Origin: Arthrobacter sp. MMS18-M83
GTDB taxonomy: Bacteria; Actinomycetota; Actinomycetes; Actinomycetales; Micrococcaceae
Assembly: GCF_026683955.1 (NCBI RefSeq)
Contig: NZ_CP113343.1
Span: 2,480,001-2,544,000 of the forward strand
DNA length: 64,000 bases
Reading direction: 5' to 3'
The stretch's first letter is position 1, and the number at the start of each line of letters is the position of its first letter. Shown here piece by piece: positions 7,867 to 20,387 of the stretch. Position numbers and translations under genes: made by a program. The notes beneath the pieces are model-generated. The model did not search any database and was not told the origin of the DNA. It was given only the letters and a program-made list of their open reading frames with translations.

Positions 7867-10604
7867 TCGTTACCTCCGGTGTTGTCTTCGTTCAGCTCGA
7901 CGCCGGACCCATTACCGGATCCTGCGGCCGATCCCGATTCGGCCGTTGCGGTCGCCCCATCGGCGCCGTCGTTTGCAGCCAACGTTACGTCATCGGCCGG
8001 CCCGGACTGTCCTCCAAGAGGATTTTCGACACTATTGGCGGCTAAGTCGTTGTCAGTGCCATCGCCGTGCTCGTCGTCGCTATCCTCGCCATCAAGGCCG
8101 CGTTCGCTGTTGCGGGCCACCTCGATGATGCGATCGTTCTTGTCCGGCTTCGCGAAGATGACGCCCATGGTGTCACGGCCCTTGGCAGGAACGCCGGCCA
8201 CAGCAGAGCGGACAATCTTGCCGCCCTCCATGACCACCAGGACTTCGTCTTCTTCGTTGACGATCAAGGCACCGACAAGGTCGCCGCGCTCTTCCTGAAG
8301 CTTGGCGACCTTGATGCCCAGGCCGCCACGGCCCTGGAGCCGGTATTCCTCGACCGCAGTGCGCTTCGCGTAGCCGCCTTCGGTCACGACAAACACGAAC
8401 GAGCCGTCCTGGACGACGTCGGCCGCGAGGAGTTCGTCGTCTTCGCGGAACTTCATGCCTGTCACACCAGAGGTTGCGCGCCCCATGGGGCGCAGCGCCT
8501 CGTCCGTGGCCGTGAAGCGGATGGACTGACCCTTGCGGGAAACCAGGAGGAGATCGTCGGTCTCGGACACGAGCTGCGCCGAGACGAGCTCGTCCCCATC
8601 CCGGAGGTTGATAGCAATGACGCCGGCGGTGCGATTGGTGTCGTAGTCTTCCAGGCGCGTCTTTTTCACAAGGCCGTTCTTGGTGGCGAGCACCAGGTAT
8701 GGGGCTTGCTCGTAGTCGCGCAGGTCAAGAACCTGGGCGATGTGCTCATCCGGCTGGAAGGCCAACAGGTTTGCCACATGCTGGCCCTTCGCGTCGCGGC
8801 CGGCCTCGGTAAGTTCGTAGGCCTTGGCCCGGTACACTCGGCCCAGGTTGGTGAAGAACAGCAACCAGTGGTGCGTGGTTGTGACGAAGAAGTGCTCCAC
8901 GACGTCGTCGCCGCGAAGCTGGGCACCCTTGACGCCCTTGCCGCCCCGCTGCTGCGAACGGTAGTTGTCGCTCCGGGTGCGCTTGACGTATCCGCCGCGG
9001 GTGATGGTGACCACCACTTCTTCCTCGGGGATGAGGTCTTCCATGGACATGTCTCCGTCGAAGCCCATGAGGATGTGGGTCCGGCGATCATCACCGTGCT
9101 TGGCCACGATCTCGGCCAGTTCCTGGCTGATGATGTCGCGCTGGCGCTGCTCGGAGGCCAAGATCGAGTTGAACTCCGTGATCATGGCCTCAAGCTCGGA
9201 GTGCCTGTCCTGGATCTTCTGCCGTTCCAACGCGGCGAGGCGGCGGAGCTGCATGTCGAGGATCGCGCGGGCCTGAAGCTCGTCGATCTCCAGCAGCCCC
9301 ATCAAGCCATCGCGGGCAGCCTCGGTGGTGTTGGACGCGCGGATGAGCGCGATAACCTCATCCAGCATGTCCAGCGCCTTGAGAAGTGCGCGCAGGATGT
9401 GCGCCTCTTCCTCAGCCTTGCGCAGCCGGTAGCGAGTCCGGCGGACAATGACATTCATCTGGTGTATCACCCAGTGCCGAATGAAGGCGTCCAAGCTCAG
9501 GGTGCGGGGAACGCCGTCGACGATCGCCAGCATGTTGGCGCCGAAATTGTCCTGCAGCTGTGTGTGCTTGTAGAGGTTGTTGAGAACAACCTTGGCCACG
9601 GCGTCGCGCTTGAGAACAATCACCAGTCGTTGTCCGGTGCGGCCGGACGTCTCGTCGCGCAGGTCCGCGATGCCCTGGATCTTGCCGTCCTTGACCAGTT
9701 CGGCGATCTTGATGGCCAGGTTGTCCGGGTTTGCCTGATACGGCAGTTCGGTGACCACCAGGCACGTGCGGCCCTGGAGTTCCTCCACGTTCACCACGGC
9801 ACGCATGGTGATGGAGCCGCGGCCCGTGCGGTACGCGTCCTCGATGCCCTTGTGGCCGAGGATGGTGGCCCCGGTCGGGAAGTCCGGGCCCTTGATGCGC
9901 AGCAGCAATGCTTCAAGCAGCTCTTCACGGCTGGCCGTTGGGTTGGCCAGATACCACTGCACGCCCTCGGCAACCTCGCGGAGATTGTGCGGCGGAATGT
10001 TGGTGGCCATGCCGACGGCGATGCCGGAGGAACCGTTGACCAGCAGGTTGGGGAAACGCGCCGGCAGGATTGTGGGTTCCTGGTTCTTGCCGTCGTAGTT
10101 GTCCTGGAAGTCGACCGTTTCCTCGTCGATGTCCCGGACCATTTCCATGGCCAGCTGGGCCATCTTGGTTTCGGTGTATCGCGGAGCTGCGGCGCCGTCG
10201 TTGCCGGGGGAACCGAAGTTGCCCTGGCCCAGCGCCAGCGGATAGCGCATGGTCCAGTCCTGGATGAGGCGGACAAGGGCATCGTAGATCGCGGTGTCAC
10301 CGTGCGGGTGGTACTGGCCCATGACCTCGCCCACCACGCGGGCGCATTTGTTGAAGGAGCGGTCCGGGCGGTAGCCGCCGTCGAACATCGCGTAGAGCAC
10401 TCGGCGGTGGACCGGCTTCAAGCCGTCGCGGACGTCTGGAAGCGCACGGCCAACGATAACGGCCATGGCGTAGTCCAAGTAGGAACGCTGCATTTCCGTC
10501 TGCAGGTCTACTTGATCGATACGGTCGGTCAGCACATCGCCCTCAAGTACGGGTTCCGGCACGCCGACCGACTCAGCGGGAACCTCGGGTGTTTCTTCAC
10601 TCAT
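7863..10604 (-). CDS. gyrA: DNA gyrase subunit A
   Basis: 913 aa. The breakage-reunion domain has the active-site tyrosine in [10 protein letters not shown], and the quinolone-determining segment reads [12 protein letters not shown], with Thr where E. coli has Ser83 and the acidic Asp retained. The C-terminal beta-pinwheel follows with its GyrA box in [10 protein letters not shown]. The last 60 residues are an acidic, Gly/Asn/Ala-rich tail ([16 protein letters not shown]), a common actinobacterial extension. With GyrB it introduces negative supercoils. It lies 62 bp downstream of gyrB, so it is probably in the same operon. Confidence 0.98.
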   Translation of the reverse strand: MSEETPEVPAESVGVPEPVLEGDVLTDRIDQVDLQTEMQRSYLDYAMAVIVGRALPDVRDGLKPVHRRVLYAMFDGGYRPDRSFNKCARVVGEVMGQYHPHGDTAIYDALVRLIQDWTMRYPLALGQGNFGSPGNDGAAAPRYTETKMAQLAMEMVRDIDEETVDFQDNYDGKNQEPTILPARFPNLLVNGSSGIAVGMATNIPPHNLREVAEGVQWYLANPTASREELLEALLLRIKGPDFPTGATILGHKGIEDAYRTGRGSITMRAVVNVEELQGRTCLVVTELPYQANPDNLAIKIAELVKDGKIQGIADLRDETSGRTGQRLVIVLKRDAVAKVVLNNLYKHTQLQDNFGANMLAIVDGVPRTLSLDAFIRHWVIHQMNVIVRRTRYRLRKAEEEAHILRALLKALDMLDEVIALIRASNTTEAARDGLMGLLEIDELQARAILDMQLRRLAALERQKIQDRHSELEAMITEFNSILASEQRQRDIISQELAEIVAKHGDDRRTHILMGFDGDMSMEDLIPEEEVVVTITRGGYVKRTRSDNYRSQQRGGKGVKGAQLRGDDVVEHFFVTTTHHWLLFFTNLGRVYRAKAYELTEAGRDAKGQHVANLLAFQPDEHIAQVLDLRDYEQAPYLVLATKNGLVKKTRLEDYDTNRTAGVIAINLRDGDELVSAQLVSETDDLLLVSRKGQSIRFTATDEALRPMGRATSGVTGMKFREDDELLAADVVQDGSFVFVVTEGGYAKRTAVEEYRLQGRGGLGIKVAKLQEERGDLVGALIVNEEDEVLVVMEGGKIVRSAVAGVPAKGRDTMGVIFAKPDKNDRIIEVARNSERGLDGEDSDDEHGDGTDNDLAANSVENPLGGQSGPADDVTLAANDGADGATATAESGSAAGSGNGSGVELNEDNTGGNE

Positions 10605-10666
10605 GATCTATGATTTCCGTTTCAGGTATATGTCAGTTCTGGAATATTCCTAGGGCCTTGAAGTCC

Positions 10667-13138
<2,472 letters not shown>

Positions 13139-13693
13139 TTACCCGTAGGTATCCCGCGGGCCTCGTCCATTGACGCTCCGGCCGCCCTTTCGCCAGTTCG
13201 GTGCGGTTGGCGCGAGCACCTGAATAGACGTCACCACACCGTCGCCGAGCTCCCTCCGGAACATCTCCAGAAGGCTGGTACTCAGGAGCCGGAGTTGCGT
13301 CGCCCAGGCCGTGGAATCACAGCGGACGTGAAGCGTGGTGTCGGTAAAGCTCTCCGGGGTGCAATGCGCCGAAATTTCCGGACCCACCAGGGCGTCCCAT
13401 TCCGCCATCACGGAACCGACAGCCACGGGGGAGGTCCAACCCCGTTCAGCGACTAGCCTCCCCACGACCTTCCCCAAACCAAGGGGGTCCCGCCCACTGC
13501 CATGGAATTGGCTGAATCCACGGGTATCACGGACGCCTTTCCGTTTCGGAGCGGCACCGGAACGCGGCGCAGCACGCCGGATTTCACCCCGTGCGGCGGC
13601 CGCTTCGCGCATCCGGTTCAGGGCCGATTGGGCAGCGTCAATCTCGTCAGGGTCCCTTCCCGGCTGGCGTCCGCCGGGGCTATCCTTCTCCAT
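13139..13693 (-). CDS. dciA: DciA-family (DUF721) replicative helicase loader/operator
   Basis: 184 aa from ATG 13693; a TTG three bases upstream is an alternative. The N-terminal 75 residues are basic and disordered (RRAAPRSGAAPKRKGVRDTR). The KH-like DciA domain follows: LGKVVGRLVAERGWTSPVAV, WDALVGPEISAHCTPESF, LHVRCDSTAWATQLRLLSTS. DciA interacts with the replicative helicase DnaB in bacteria that lack DnaC/DnaI. The gene overlaps the recF stop by 14 bp, which is typical for recF-dciA in actinobacteria. Confidence 0.9.
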   Translation of the reverse strand: MEKDSPGGRQPGRDPDEIDAAQSALNRMREAAAARGEIRRAAPRSGAAPKRKGVRDTRGFSQFHGSGRDPLGLGKVVGRLVAERGWTSPVAVGSVMAEWDALVGPEISAHCTPESFTDTTLHVRCDSTAWATQLRLLSTSLLEMFRRELGDGVVTSIQVLAPTAPNWRKGGRSVNGRGPRDTYG

Positions 13694-14873
13694 CAATGCC
13701 TCCGGGCACTACCTTCACGCGCCGCCCGGCCAGTTCCTCGGGAATGTCGGCGTCGACGGCGGCCGTCACCAACACCTGTTCGGCGCCGGCCACTATTGCA
13801 GCCAGTTTACGCCTGCGCTGCACGTCCAGTTCGGCGAACACATCGTCAAGAATCAGGATCGGGGCGGACCCGCCAGTACGAGTGTCATCGAGCATGACGT
13901 AGTAGGAGGCGAGGCGCAGTGAAAGACACATGGACCATGTTTCGCCGTGGGAGGCATAACCCTTGGCCGGAGCTTGCCCTAGAACCAATTCCAGTTCGTC
14001 GCGGTGCGGTCCAACCAGCGAGATCCCGCGTTCCAACTCCTTGCGGCGCGATGCGGCGAAGGCCTGGACATAGCGCTCGGTGAGCTGCTCCACGGAAAGC
14101 GCGCGGAGGTCCTCAACCCCGTCCGAACCTTCGTCAATTCGCTCGGCGGGACCGCCGTCGTCGTCCAACACCCCCTGGATGGTGGAGCGGTAAACCGCGC
14201 CTGCTTCCTTGGTGCCATCCGTCAGTTGAGCGTAAGCGCTCCTGAGGTGGGGGCGGAGCCGCTCCACGAGTTCAAGCCGTGCGTGCAGGAGTTCCGCGCC
14301 GGCCCGGGCCATATGCTGGTCCCAGACATCGAGTGTTGCTTCATGCCCCGAGGTGAACTTCCCGGTGCGGGCCGATTTCAGGAGGGCGTTGCGTTGTTTG
14401 AGCACGCGGTCGTAGTCGCTGCGGGTCGCCGCGTGCACCGGCATGAGGCTGACCAGAAGTTCGTCGAGGAAGCGCCGGCGATTGGACGGATCACCCTTGA
14501 CCAAGGCGAGGTCCTCTGGGGCGAACAGCACCGTGTGGCAAATGCCCAGGATGTCGCGGGCGCGCACCGGATTCCCGCGATTGATCCGGCCACGATTGGC
14601 GCGTCCGGCGTTGATTTCGAGTTCGACCACCGTCGATTGTTCGCCGCTGACAAGTTTCGCTCGGATCAACGCCCGCTCGGTGCCGAAGCGCAACAGGGGC
14701 GCATCCGTACTGACCCGATGCGAGCTCAGTGTGGCCAGGTAGCCAATGGCTTCCATGAGGTTCGTCTTGCCAATGCCGTTGGACCCAACTAGGACAGTGA
14801 CGCCGGGGCCAAGCTTGAGGTCAACCTGCGCGTAACTGCGGAAATCGGTGAGGGAAAGGTGTTCGAGGTACAC
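13680..14873 (-). CDS. recF: DNA replication/repair protein RecF
   Basis: 397 aa from GTG 14873 (VYLEHLSLTDFRSYAQVDLK), the standard RecF N-terminus. Walker A is GSNGIGKTN, the signature region SLVGPHRDELEL, and Walker B ILILDDVFAELD. RecF helps load RecA at gapped DNA via RecO/RecR. It is 23 bp downstream of the gnd stop and overlaps dciA. Confidence 0.96.
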   Translation of the reverse strand: MYLEHLSLTDFRSYAQVDLKLGPGVTVLVGSNGIGKTNLMEAIGYLATLSSHRVSTDAPLLRFGTERALIRAKLVSGEQSTVVELEINAGRANRGRINRGNPVRARDILGICHTVLFAPEDLALVKGDPSNRRRFLDELLVSLMPVHAATRSDYDRVLKQRNALLKSARTGKFTSGHEATLDVWDQHMARAGAELLHARLELVERLRPHLRSAYAQLTDGTKEAGAVYRSTIQGVLDDDGGPAERIDEGSDGVEDLRALSVEQLTERYVQAFAASRRKELERGISLVGPHRDELELVLGQAPAKGYASHGETWSMCLSLRLASYYVMLDDTRTGGSAPILILDDVFAELDVQRRRKLAAIVAGAEQVLVTAAVDADIPEELAGRRVKVVPGGIDGEG

Positions 14874-14896
14874 GCGGACTGCTGGTTGCCCTAGGC

Positions 14897-15781
14897 CTAG
14901 TTGGCCGGCCGGGTGGCGTGTCCGCCGAATTGATTGCGCAGCGCCGAAACCATTTTCATGGCTGGCGAGTTGTCTTCGCGGGAGGAGAATCGGGCGAAGA
15001 GCGCAGCGGTGATTGCCGGCGCGGGGATCGCGTTGGCGATGGCCTCTTCGACGGTCCAACGTCCCTCGCCTGAATCTTCGACGTAGTCGCCGATCGAGGC
15101 CAGTCCCGGGTCTTCATCCAAAGCCTTGACCATGAGGTCCAACAGCCACGAACGGACAACCGTGCCCTTTTGCCAGGCACGGAAGGTTCCGGGAAGATCT
15201 TTGATGATGTCCTTGGCCGCCAGCAGTTCGTAGCCTTCGGCGTAGGCCTGCATCAGACCGTATTCGATGCCGTTGTGCACCATCTTGGCGTAGTGGCCTG
15301 CGCCCACGCCGCCCACGTGGACGAAGCTGTCGGCCCGTTCGCCTTCGGGGCGCAGCGCATCGAATACCGGCATAGCGAGCTCGATGTCTTCATCTGCGCC
15401 ACCTGCCATGAGTCCATAGCCGTTTTGCAGGCCCCAGACGCCACCGGAGACACCGCAATCGGCAAACCGGATGTCCTTGGATGTCAGGAAAGCCGCATGC
15501 TTCTGGTCTTCGGTAAAGCGTGAGTTACCCCCGTCGATCACCATGTCTCCGGGAGAGAGCTCCTCGCCAAGTTCGCTGATCACGGCATCGGTGATGTCGC
15601 CGGAAGGAACCATGACCCAGACCAGTCGCGGCGCCGGAAGGGCTGCGATGAGTTCGTCAACGGACGCGACGTCGGCGATGTCCTGATTGCGGTCAAAGCC
15701 AGTGACCTCGATCCCGCCGTTCCGCATGCGTTCGCGCATGTTGAAACCCATTTTTCCAAGGCCGATCAGTCCGATGTGCAC
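14897..15781 (-). CDS. gnd: 6-phosphogluconate dehydrogenase, short (NAD-type) form
   Basis: 294 aa. Rossmann motif GLGKMGFNM, the 6PGDH signature DGGNSRFTED, substrate region FADCGVSGGVWGLQNGYGLM and the lysine-containing HYAKMVHNGIEYGLMQAYAE. The protein is shorter than the 470-aa NADP enzymes, which fits the decarboxylating NAD+-type (GndA/YqeC-like) enzyme. It converts 6-phosphogluconate to ribulose 5-phosphate. Placement between dnaN and recF is typical in actinobacteria and has no obvious replication meaning. Confidence 0.93.
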   Translation of the reverse strand: MHIGLIGLGKMGFNMRERMRNGGIEVTGFDRNQDIADVASVDELIAALPAPRLVWVMVPSGDITDAVISELGEELSPGDMVIDGGNSRFTEDQKHAAFLTSKDIRFADCGVSGGVWGLQNGYGLMAGGADEDIELAMPVFDALRPEGERADSFVHVGGVGAGHYAKMVHNGIEYGLMQAYAEGYELLAAKDIIKDLPGTFRAWQKGTVVRSWLLDLMVKALDEDPGLASIGDYVEDSGEGRWTVEEAIANAIPAPAITAALFARFSSREDNSPAMKMVSALRNQFGGHATRPAN

Positions 15782-15824
15782 GGTGTGAACTCTTTTCTGC
15801 GTTGGTTGTTTGGTAGTGACCCGA

Positions 15825-15874
15825 TTGTTGTCGTTTTGAGGGCCCAGAACGACAACAAATGCGAGCTAGTTGGG
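15825..15874. terminator. Hairpin repeat overlapping the dnaN stop codon (family copy 1)
   Basis: TTGTTGTCGTT (15825-15835) and AACGACAACAA (15848-15858) form an 11-bp stem, followed by TGCGAGCTAGTTGGG, which runs into the dnaN stop codon. The same module recurs at 47767-47812 and 60403-60464, each time at a gene end. Probably a transcription terminator/repeat. Confidence 0.65.
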
Positions 15875-16990
15875 CAGGCGGACGGGCATCACGAGGTAGC
15901 GGTAGTCGCCCTTGTCATCGCCGTCGGCGTCAACCTGGGCAGTGATCATGGCCGGCTTGGGCGCCGTGGTGAAGGAGAAACGCACGAACTTGGTTTCTAT
16001 GACACCCAGGCCTTCCACCAGGTAGTGCGGGTTGAAGGCTACCGTGATGTCTTCGCCGCTGAGCTGGGCTTCCAGTTCCTCCGAGGCCTGGGCGTCTTCG
16101 CCAGTGCCGGCGTCGAGGCTCAGCTGGCCTTGGGTGAACGCCAGGCGGACCGGGGTGTTTCGTTCGGCGACCAAGGACACGCGGCGAACGGCTTCCACAA
16201 GCTCCTGCGTCTGGACAGTTGCGTGGATCGGCGTGGAATCCGGGAACAACGAGCGGATCTTGGGGTAGTCGCCGTCCACGAGCAAGGACGTGGTGGTGCG
16301 CCCACCGCTTTCAAAGCCAATCAGGCGGCTGTCGTCATCAGCGAGGGCGAGGTGGATGTCACCGCTGCCACCAAGGGTCTTCGCCACTTCGTTGAGGGTC
16401 TTGGACTTCACCAAGGCACTGGTGGAAATTCCAGGAGTAACGGGCTTCCACGGTACCTCCCGCATGGCGAGGCGGTACCGGTCCGTGGCGAGGAGGGTGA
16501 TCATGTCATCCTCGATCTCCATCCGGACACCGGTGAGGATCGGCAAGGTGTCATCTCTGCTGGCCGCGATGATGACCTGGGAGACGGCCTGGGCGAAGGC
16601 GTCGCCGGGCAAGGTTCCACTGATGGCGGGAAGTGCGGGAAGCGGCGGGTATTCGGATTCCGGCATCGTGGCGAGATGGAAGCTGCTTCGACGGCACGTG
16701 AGGGTGACCCTGCTGCCATCGGTCTCGATTTCGACGGGCGCCGATGGAAGGCTGCGGCAGATATCGGCCAAGAGGCGCCCGGAAACCAGGATTGTTCCCT
16801 CGGTGGTGATGTCGGCGGGAATCTCGAGACGGGCAGAGGTCTCGTAGTCAAAGCTCGAGAGGCTCACTGTTCCGGCTTCTGCCTTGAGCAAGAGACCTGA
16901 AAGGACCGGGACGGGCGGCCGCGGAGACAACGACCGGGCTGTCCACGTAACGGCTTCTGCCAGGACATCCCGCTCGACTCTGAACTTCAC
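15866..16990 (-). CDS. dnaN: DNA polymerase III beta sliding clamp
   Basis: 374 aa from GTG 16990 (VKFRVERDVLAEAVTWTARS), standard length. Three clamp domains are evident: the first through SRVTLTCRRSSFHLATMPES, the second with VSQVIIAASRDDTLPILTGV, and the C-terminal end YRYLVMPVRLPN that forms the partner-binding cleft (MPVRL). The frame is open to 17083 but the extra residues are not conserved-looking. It tethers the replicative polymerase to DNA. Confidence 0.97.
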   Translation of the reverse strand: MKFRVERDVLAEAVTWTARSLSPRPPVPVLSGLLLKAEAGTVSLSSFDYETSARLEIPADITTEGTILVSGRLLADICRSLPSAPVEIETDGSRVTLTCRRSSFHLATMPESEYPPLPALPAISGTLPGDAFAQAVSQVIIAASRDDTLPILTGVRMEIEDDMITLLATDRYRLAMREVPWKPVTPGISTSALVKSKTLNEVAKTLGGSGDIHLALADDDSRLIGFESGGRTTTSLLVDGDYPKIRSLFPDSTPIHATVQTQELVEAVRRVSLVAERNTPVRLAFTQGQLSLDAGTGEDAQASEELEAQLSGEDITVAFNPHYLVEGLGVIETKFVRFSFTTAPKPAMITAQVDADGDDKGDYRYLVMPVRLPN

Positions 16991-17230
16991 GGAAGGGTGC
17001 CGCCTTTCATTGCTGCTGCCAGTGTTCCACCGGAAACTCCTCAGGAGCCCCGAAAACCAGCGCCCGAAACTCGAAAGCTGCACGGTCCGCGATAAGCGAA
17101 CTACAAAGCAGCGCCAAGGTTGGACGCGATGCAGACAGCTTAGCCGGAAGTTCGGGCATTAACCCATCCCCGGCCTGCTGGCTTGTGGTTCGGAGCAGCC
17201 GCGGGCTGCGCCGGTGAGTGGGCGGAAGGA

Positions 17231-17490
17231 GATTGTTATTTGAGGGAATTCATTTTTTTGGGATTAGTAGTGTTAATAACCCCTGTGGAAACTGTGGATA
17301 ACTGCTTCTGGACCCGCAGCTCCGCGGTTAAGGCCTGTTCACGATGTGTGGGTGACTGGGTTTTAAACAGGGTGTGGACGTGGATAACCCCCAAGCCCGT
17401 TTTTGACGATCCACAGATCCCTTAAGGGTTTAAGCCCATTAACCCCGCTTGTCCCCTTAAGTATCCACAGGCTTATCCACATGTGCCTGT
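17231..17490. other. oriC: Chromosomal replication origin candidate (oriC) between dnaN and dnaA
   Basis: The 522-bp gap between dnaN and dnaA has an AT-rich patch at 17231-17280 (ATTGTTATTTGAGGG, TTTTTTTGGGATTAG, TTAATAA), then DnaA boxes: TGTGGAAAC 17284, TGTGGATAA 17293-17301, TGTGGACGT 17373, CGTGGATAA 17379-17387, GATCCACAG near 17409, GTATCCACA 17461 and TTATCCACA 17473-17481. Boxes occur in both orientations. The dnaA-dnaN gap is the origin in Streptomyces and Mycobacterium. The AT-rich patch is the likely unwinding element. Confidence 0.88.
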
Positions 17491-17512
17491 TAATAAGGTA
17501 TGTAGTGGCTGC

Positions 17513-18934
17513 CTACGAATCGCGCTGTTGCTGTTTGATGCGGTTGGTCAGCTCTGTCACCTGGTTGTAGATCACACGGCGCTCGGCCATGAGTTCGCGG
17601 ATCTTGCGGTCGGCGTGGATCACCGTGGTGTGGTCGCGGCCGCCAAGCTCCTGACCGATCTTGGGCAGGGACATATCCGTGAGCTCACGGCATAGGTACA
17701 TGGCGATCTGCCGCGCGGTCACTAAGGTGCGGGTACGGGACTTGCTGCAGAGCTCTTCCATGCTGAGCTTGAAGTACTCGGCCGTCTGCTTCAGGATCTG
17801 GTCGGCCGTGATCTCCTGGGCGCCGTCGTCGGTGATCAAGTCCTTCAGGACCATTTCGGCGAGGGCAACATCCACGGCCTGGCGGTTGAGGCTGGCGAAC
17901 GCAGTAACGCGGATCAACGCGCCTTCGAGCTCACGGATGTTGCTGGAGATCTTGGAAGCGATGTATTCCAGGGCGTCGTCGGGGGCCGACAAACCCTCGC
18001 TCTGTGCCTTTTTCCGGAGGATGGCGATGCGGGTTTCGAGTTCCGGAGGCTGGATATCGGTCAGCAGGCCCCACTCGAAACGGGACTTCATGCGGTCTTC
18101 GAAGCCCGCCAGCTGCTTGGGCGGAAGGTCCGAGGTGATGACCACTTGCTTGTTGTTGTTGTGCAAGGCGTTGAAGGTGTGGAAGAACTCTTCAAGCGTC
18201 CGGTCCTTGCCTGCAAGGAACTGGATGTCGTCAATCAGCAGCACATCGACGTTGCGGTAGGTGGTCTTGAAGCTGGCACCCTCGTCGTCGCGGATGGAGT
18301 TGATGAAGTCGTTGGTGAACTCCTCGGAATTCACGTAGCGCACACGGATGCCGCTGTAGAGCCTGCGGGCATAGTGGCCGATCGCGTGCAGCAGGTGCGT
18401 CTTGCCCAGCCCGGAATCACCGTAGATGAACAGCGGGTTGTAGGCCTTTGCCGGTGCTTCGGCGACCGCGACGGCAGCAGCATGGGCAAAGCGGTTGGAC
18501 GAACCGATCACGAAGGTGTCAAAGACGTACTTCGGATTCAGGCGGCCAAATTCGTGCGAAGTACTCGGCGGGGTGGGCTGCGGCTTCAGTTCCACGGCCA
18601 AGTCGTTCGCAGAAGAGAGTTCGACGGCGGGGGCCGGCTCTTCGTGGATGGGCACCAAGTCTGTGTCGACGTCGATTGCGCACCGGATGTCATCGGAAAA
18701 GACATTGCGGAGGGCGTCGTCGAGAGCGTCCTTGACTTGCGTCTGGAGAACTTCGCGGGTCAGCTCATTGGGTACGGCCACCAGGAGGGTGGAGCCGATC
18801 AGGCCTTGCGCCTGGGCGAGGATAACGAAACCACGTTGCCGGGGCGTCACGCGATCGTCTTGTTCCAGCAGGCTCAGCACCCGCCGCCAGGAACTTCCGA
18901 CCGTGTTGGCGTGGTTGGCGTCGTCTACCGTCAT
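17513..18934 (-). CDS. dnaA: Chromosomal replication initiator DnaA
   Basis: 473 aa from ATG 18934, which has GAGGG upstream; the frame is open to 19030. Domain I (about 1-90), a short linker (90-150), AAA+ domain III with Walker A GDSGLGKTHL and Walker B VLLIDDIQF, and domain IV with the DnaA-box reader GGRDHTTVIHADRKI. It opens oriC in its ATP form. The linker is short compared with Streptomyces DnaA. DnaA boxes lie both upstream and downstream, suggesting autoregulation. Confidence 0.98.
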   Translation of the reverse strand: MTVDDANHANTVGSSWRRVLSLLEQDDRVTPRQRGFVILAQAQGLIGSTLLVAVPNELTREVLQTQVKDALDDALRNVFSDDIRCAIDVDTDLVPIHEEPAPAVELSSANDLAVELKPQPTPPSTSHEFGRLNPKYVFDTFVIGSSNRFAHAAAVAVAEAPAKAYNPLFIYGDSGLGKTHLLHAIGHYARRLYSGIRVRYVNSEEFTNDFINSIRDDEGASFKTTYRNVDVLLIDDIQFLAGKDRTLEEFFHTFNALHNNNKQVVITSDLPPKQLAGFEDRMKSRFEWGLLTDIQPPELETRIAILRKKAQSEGLSAPDDALEYIASKISSNIRELEGALIRVTAFASLNRQAVDVALAEMVLKDLITDDGAQEITADQILKQTAEYFKLSMEELCSKSRTRTLVTARQIAMYLCRELTDMSLPKIGQELGGRDHTTVIHADRKIRELMAERRVIYNQVTELTNRIKQQQRDS

Positions 18935-19009
18935 CAATTGGTTCCCTCGAGTGCTTGCTTGCCTGGATTGCGGCAGCCGAAAGGTCCAAACCATGAGTGG
19001 ATTTCGAAC

Positions 19010-19165
19010 CGAATCCACAGGGTTATGCACAGTCCGTGGATAATCGGCTACTGAGCCACTCTAGGGGATGGAAACCCCAGAAGATAGCTGGGAAGATGCT
19101 TGTGGATAATTACACCGTTGTGGTTCTGAAACGGGTCCTGTGAGCCACTTCATCCACAGGCCGTT
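19010..19165. promoter_or_regulatory. DnaA boxes upstream of dnaA
   Basis: In the dnaA-rpmH gap: AATCCACAG near 19012, CGTGGATAA 19035-19043, TGTGGATAA 19101-19109 and CATCCACAG near 19151. Two are at or above consensus for actinobacterial boxes. They probably control dnaA transcription; a contribution to the origin is possible. The rest of 18935-19213 shows no gene. Confidence 0.7.
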
Positions 19166-19213
19166 GGGTGTACTTAGCCACAGCTGGGGATAACGGGCCA
19201 CGCGGCTCCCGGT

Positions 19214-19243
19214 TTGACCTGGGGGGTCTTTTTGCCCTAACGT
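19214..19243 (+). promoter_or_regulatory. Promoter of rpmH
   Basis: TTGACC (19214-19219), 18-bp spacer, TAACGT (19238-19243). The transcript would start near 19250, leaving a leader of about 145 nt before rpmH. Confidence 0.6.
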
Positions 19244-19393
19244 TGTGAAGTCCTATGTGTCCGCTTTTCGACCACCCGCACCTCCGGTAAATCCGGCGTT
19301 GGGCGGCGGCGGATACACAAATAAACTTAGCGTCGGCCAGTTCTTCCCCTTTTGATCGGGTGGGCGCACCTTTGATCCACTGGAGTAACTAAC

Positions 19394-19531
19394 GTGAGCA
19401 AGCGGACTTTTCAGCCGAATAACCGCCGTCGGGCCAAGAAGCATGGCTTCCGCCTTCGTATGCGCACCCGTGCCGGCCGCGCCATCTTGGCCGCCCGTCG
19501 TGGCAAGGGCCGCGTCGAACTGTCGGCCTAA
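19394..19531 (+). CDS. rpmH: Ribosomal protein L34
   Basis: 45 aa: [20 protein letters not shown] followed by [20 protein letters not shown] and ELSA, the full-length L34 sequence. Starts with GTG at 19394; GGAG lies about 9 bp upstream. First gene of the rightward rpmH-rnpA-yidD-yidC-khpB-rsmG run, diverging from dnaA, which is the classic arrangement at bacterial origins. Structural protein of the 50S subunit. Confidence 0.98.
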   Translation: MSKRTFQPNNRRRAKKHGFRLRMRTRAGRAILAARRGKGRVELSA

Positions 19532-19571
19532 ATAACTGACTCGTCGGTCAGTCTCCCAAGCGAGTCAATAG

Positions 19572-19979
19572 GTGCTAGCCACCCATAACCGTCTACGGAC
19601 TTCAACCGACTTTTCAACAACTGTACGTTCCGGCGTCCGCAATGGACGCCGGAACTTAGTGTTATATACGGCACCTATTGGCGCCGGAGAACCGAGCCGC
19701 ATCGGCTTCATCGTTTCCAAAGCTGTCGGGAACGCTGTGACCAGGAACCTCGTTAAGAGGAGACTGAGAGAAGCAGGTGCTTTGTCTTTGAATAGGCATG
19801 GCACGGGTCTTGCTGTTGTTGTCCGGGCGCTGCCCGCGGCTGCGACGGCGAGCTGGGACCAGCTGCTGACGGATTACAACGCCGCCTTGGCGGCAACCAC
19901 GAAACGGCTCGGCGGATCCTCTCCGCGGGTTGTTTCGCCCACCCAGGGCACCACAACGGAAGGGACACCGCGTGCATGA
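19572..19979 (+). CDS. rnpA: Ribonuclease P protein component
   Basis: 135 aa starting with GTG at 19572 (LATHNRLRTSTDFSTTVRSG). The RNR motif region reads IGFIVSKAVGNAVTRNLVKR RLRE, which is diagnostic. It assists the RNase P RNA in 5' maturation of tRNAs. The C-terminal 20 residues are low complexity. Forty base pairs after rpmH; its end overlaps the GTG start of yidD by 8 bp. Confidence 0.96.
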   Translation: MLATHNRLRTSTDFSTTVRSGVRNGRRNLVLYTAPIGAGEPSRIGFIVSKAVGNAVTRNLVKRRLREAGALSLNRHGTGLAVVVRALPAAATASWDQLLTDYNAALAATTKRLGGSSPRVVSPTQGTTTEGTPRA

Positions 19980-20370
19980 GCTGAGCTCCGCCGTCGTCCG
20001 CTTCTTTAGAGTCTCTCCGAGGATCCTTGGAACATTTCTTTGGGAGCTGCCGCGCAACGTCCTCATCATCTTGCTGAAGACGTATCGCCGGATCATCTCT
20101 CCCTTATACGGCCAGGTGTGCCGATTCTTCCCATCCTGCTCGGCTTATGCCCTCGAAGCGGTGACGGTACATGGTGCCGTCAAAGGGAGTTGGCTCGCAG
20201 CGCGACGCCTTGCGCGTTGCCACCCCTGGAACCCCGGCGGCGTGGACCACGTCCCCGCCGGACATCGTCACTGGCCCGAAGGCCAGACGCCCACAATTGT
20301 TGTACTGAACAACCCGGACCAGTTCCTGGCTGTGCGGTCTGATGAAGACGGTCGCCGCACAGCGGCCTGA
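19972..20370 (+). CDS. yidD: Membrane protein insertion efficiency factor YidD
   Basis: 132 aa from GTG 19972, inside the end of rnpA. The family core is intact: LLKTYRRIISPLYGQVCRFF, PSCSAYALEAVTVHGAVKGS and the RRLARCHPWNPGGVDHVP motif. The C-terminal 35 residues are an extension beyond the usual 70-90 aa. YidD is an amphipathic membrane-associated factor that helps YidC-dependent insertion. Translationally coupled to rnpA. Confidence 0.93.
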   Translation: MHELSSAVVRFFRVSPRILGTFLWELPRNVLIILLKTYRRIISPLYGQVCRFFPSCSAYALEAVTVHGAVKGSWLAARRLARCHPWNPGGVDHVPAGHRHWPEGQTPTIVVLNNPDQFLAVRSDEDGRRTAA

Positions 20371-20387
20371 GGAAATAGGGAAAACGT

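Noticed and set aside
8067..10613. 848-aa open frame on the plus strand
   Set aside because: Antisense to gyrA in the codon-biased shadow frame; gyrA itself is unmistakable.
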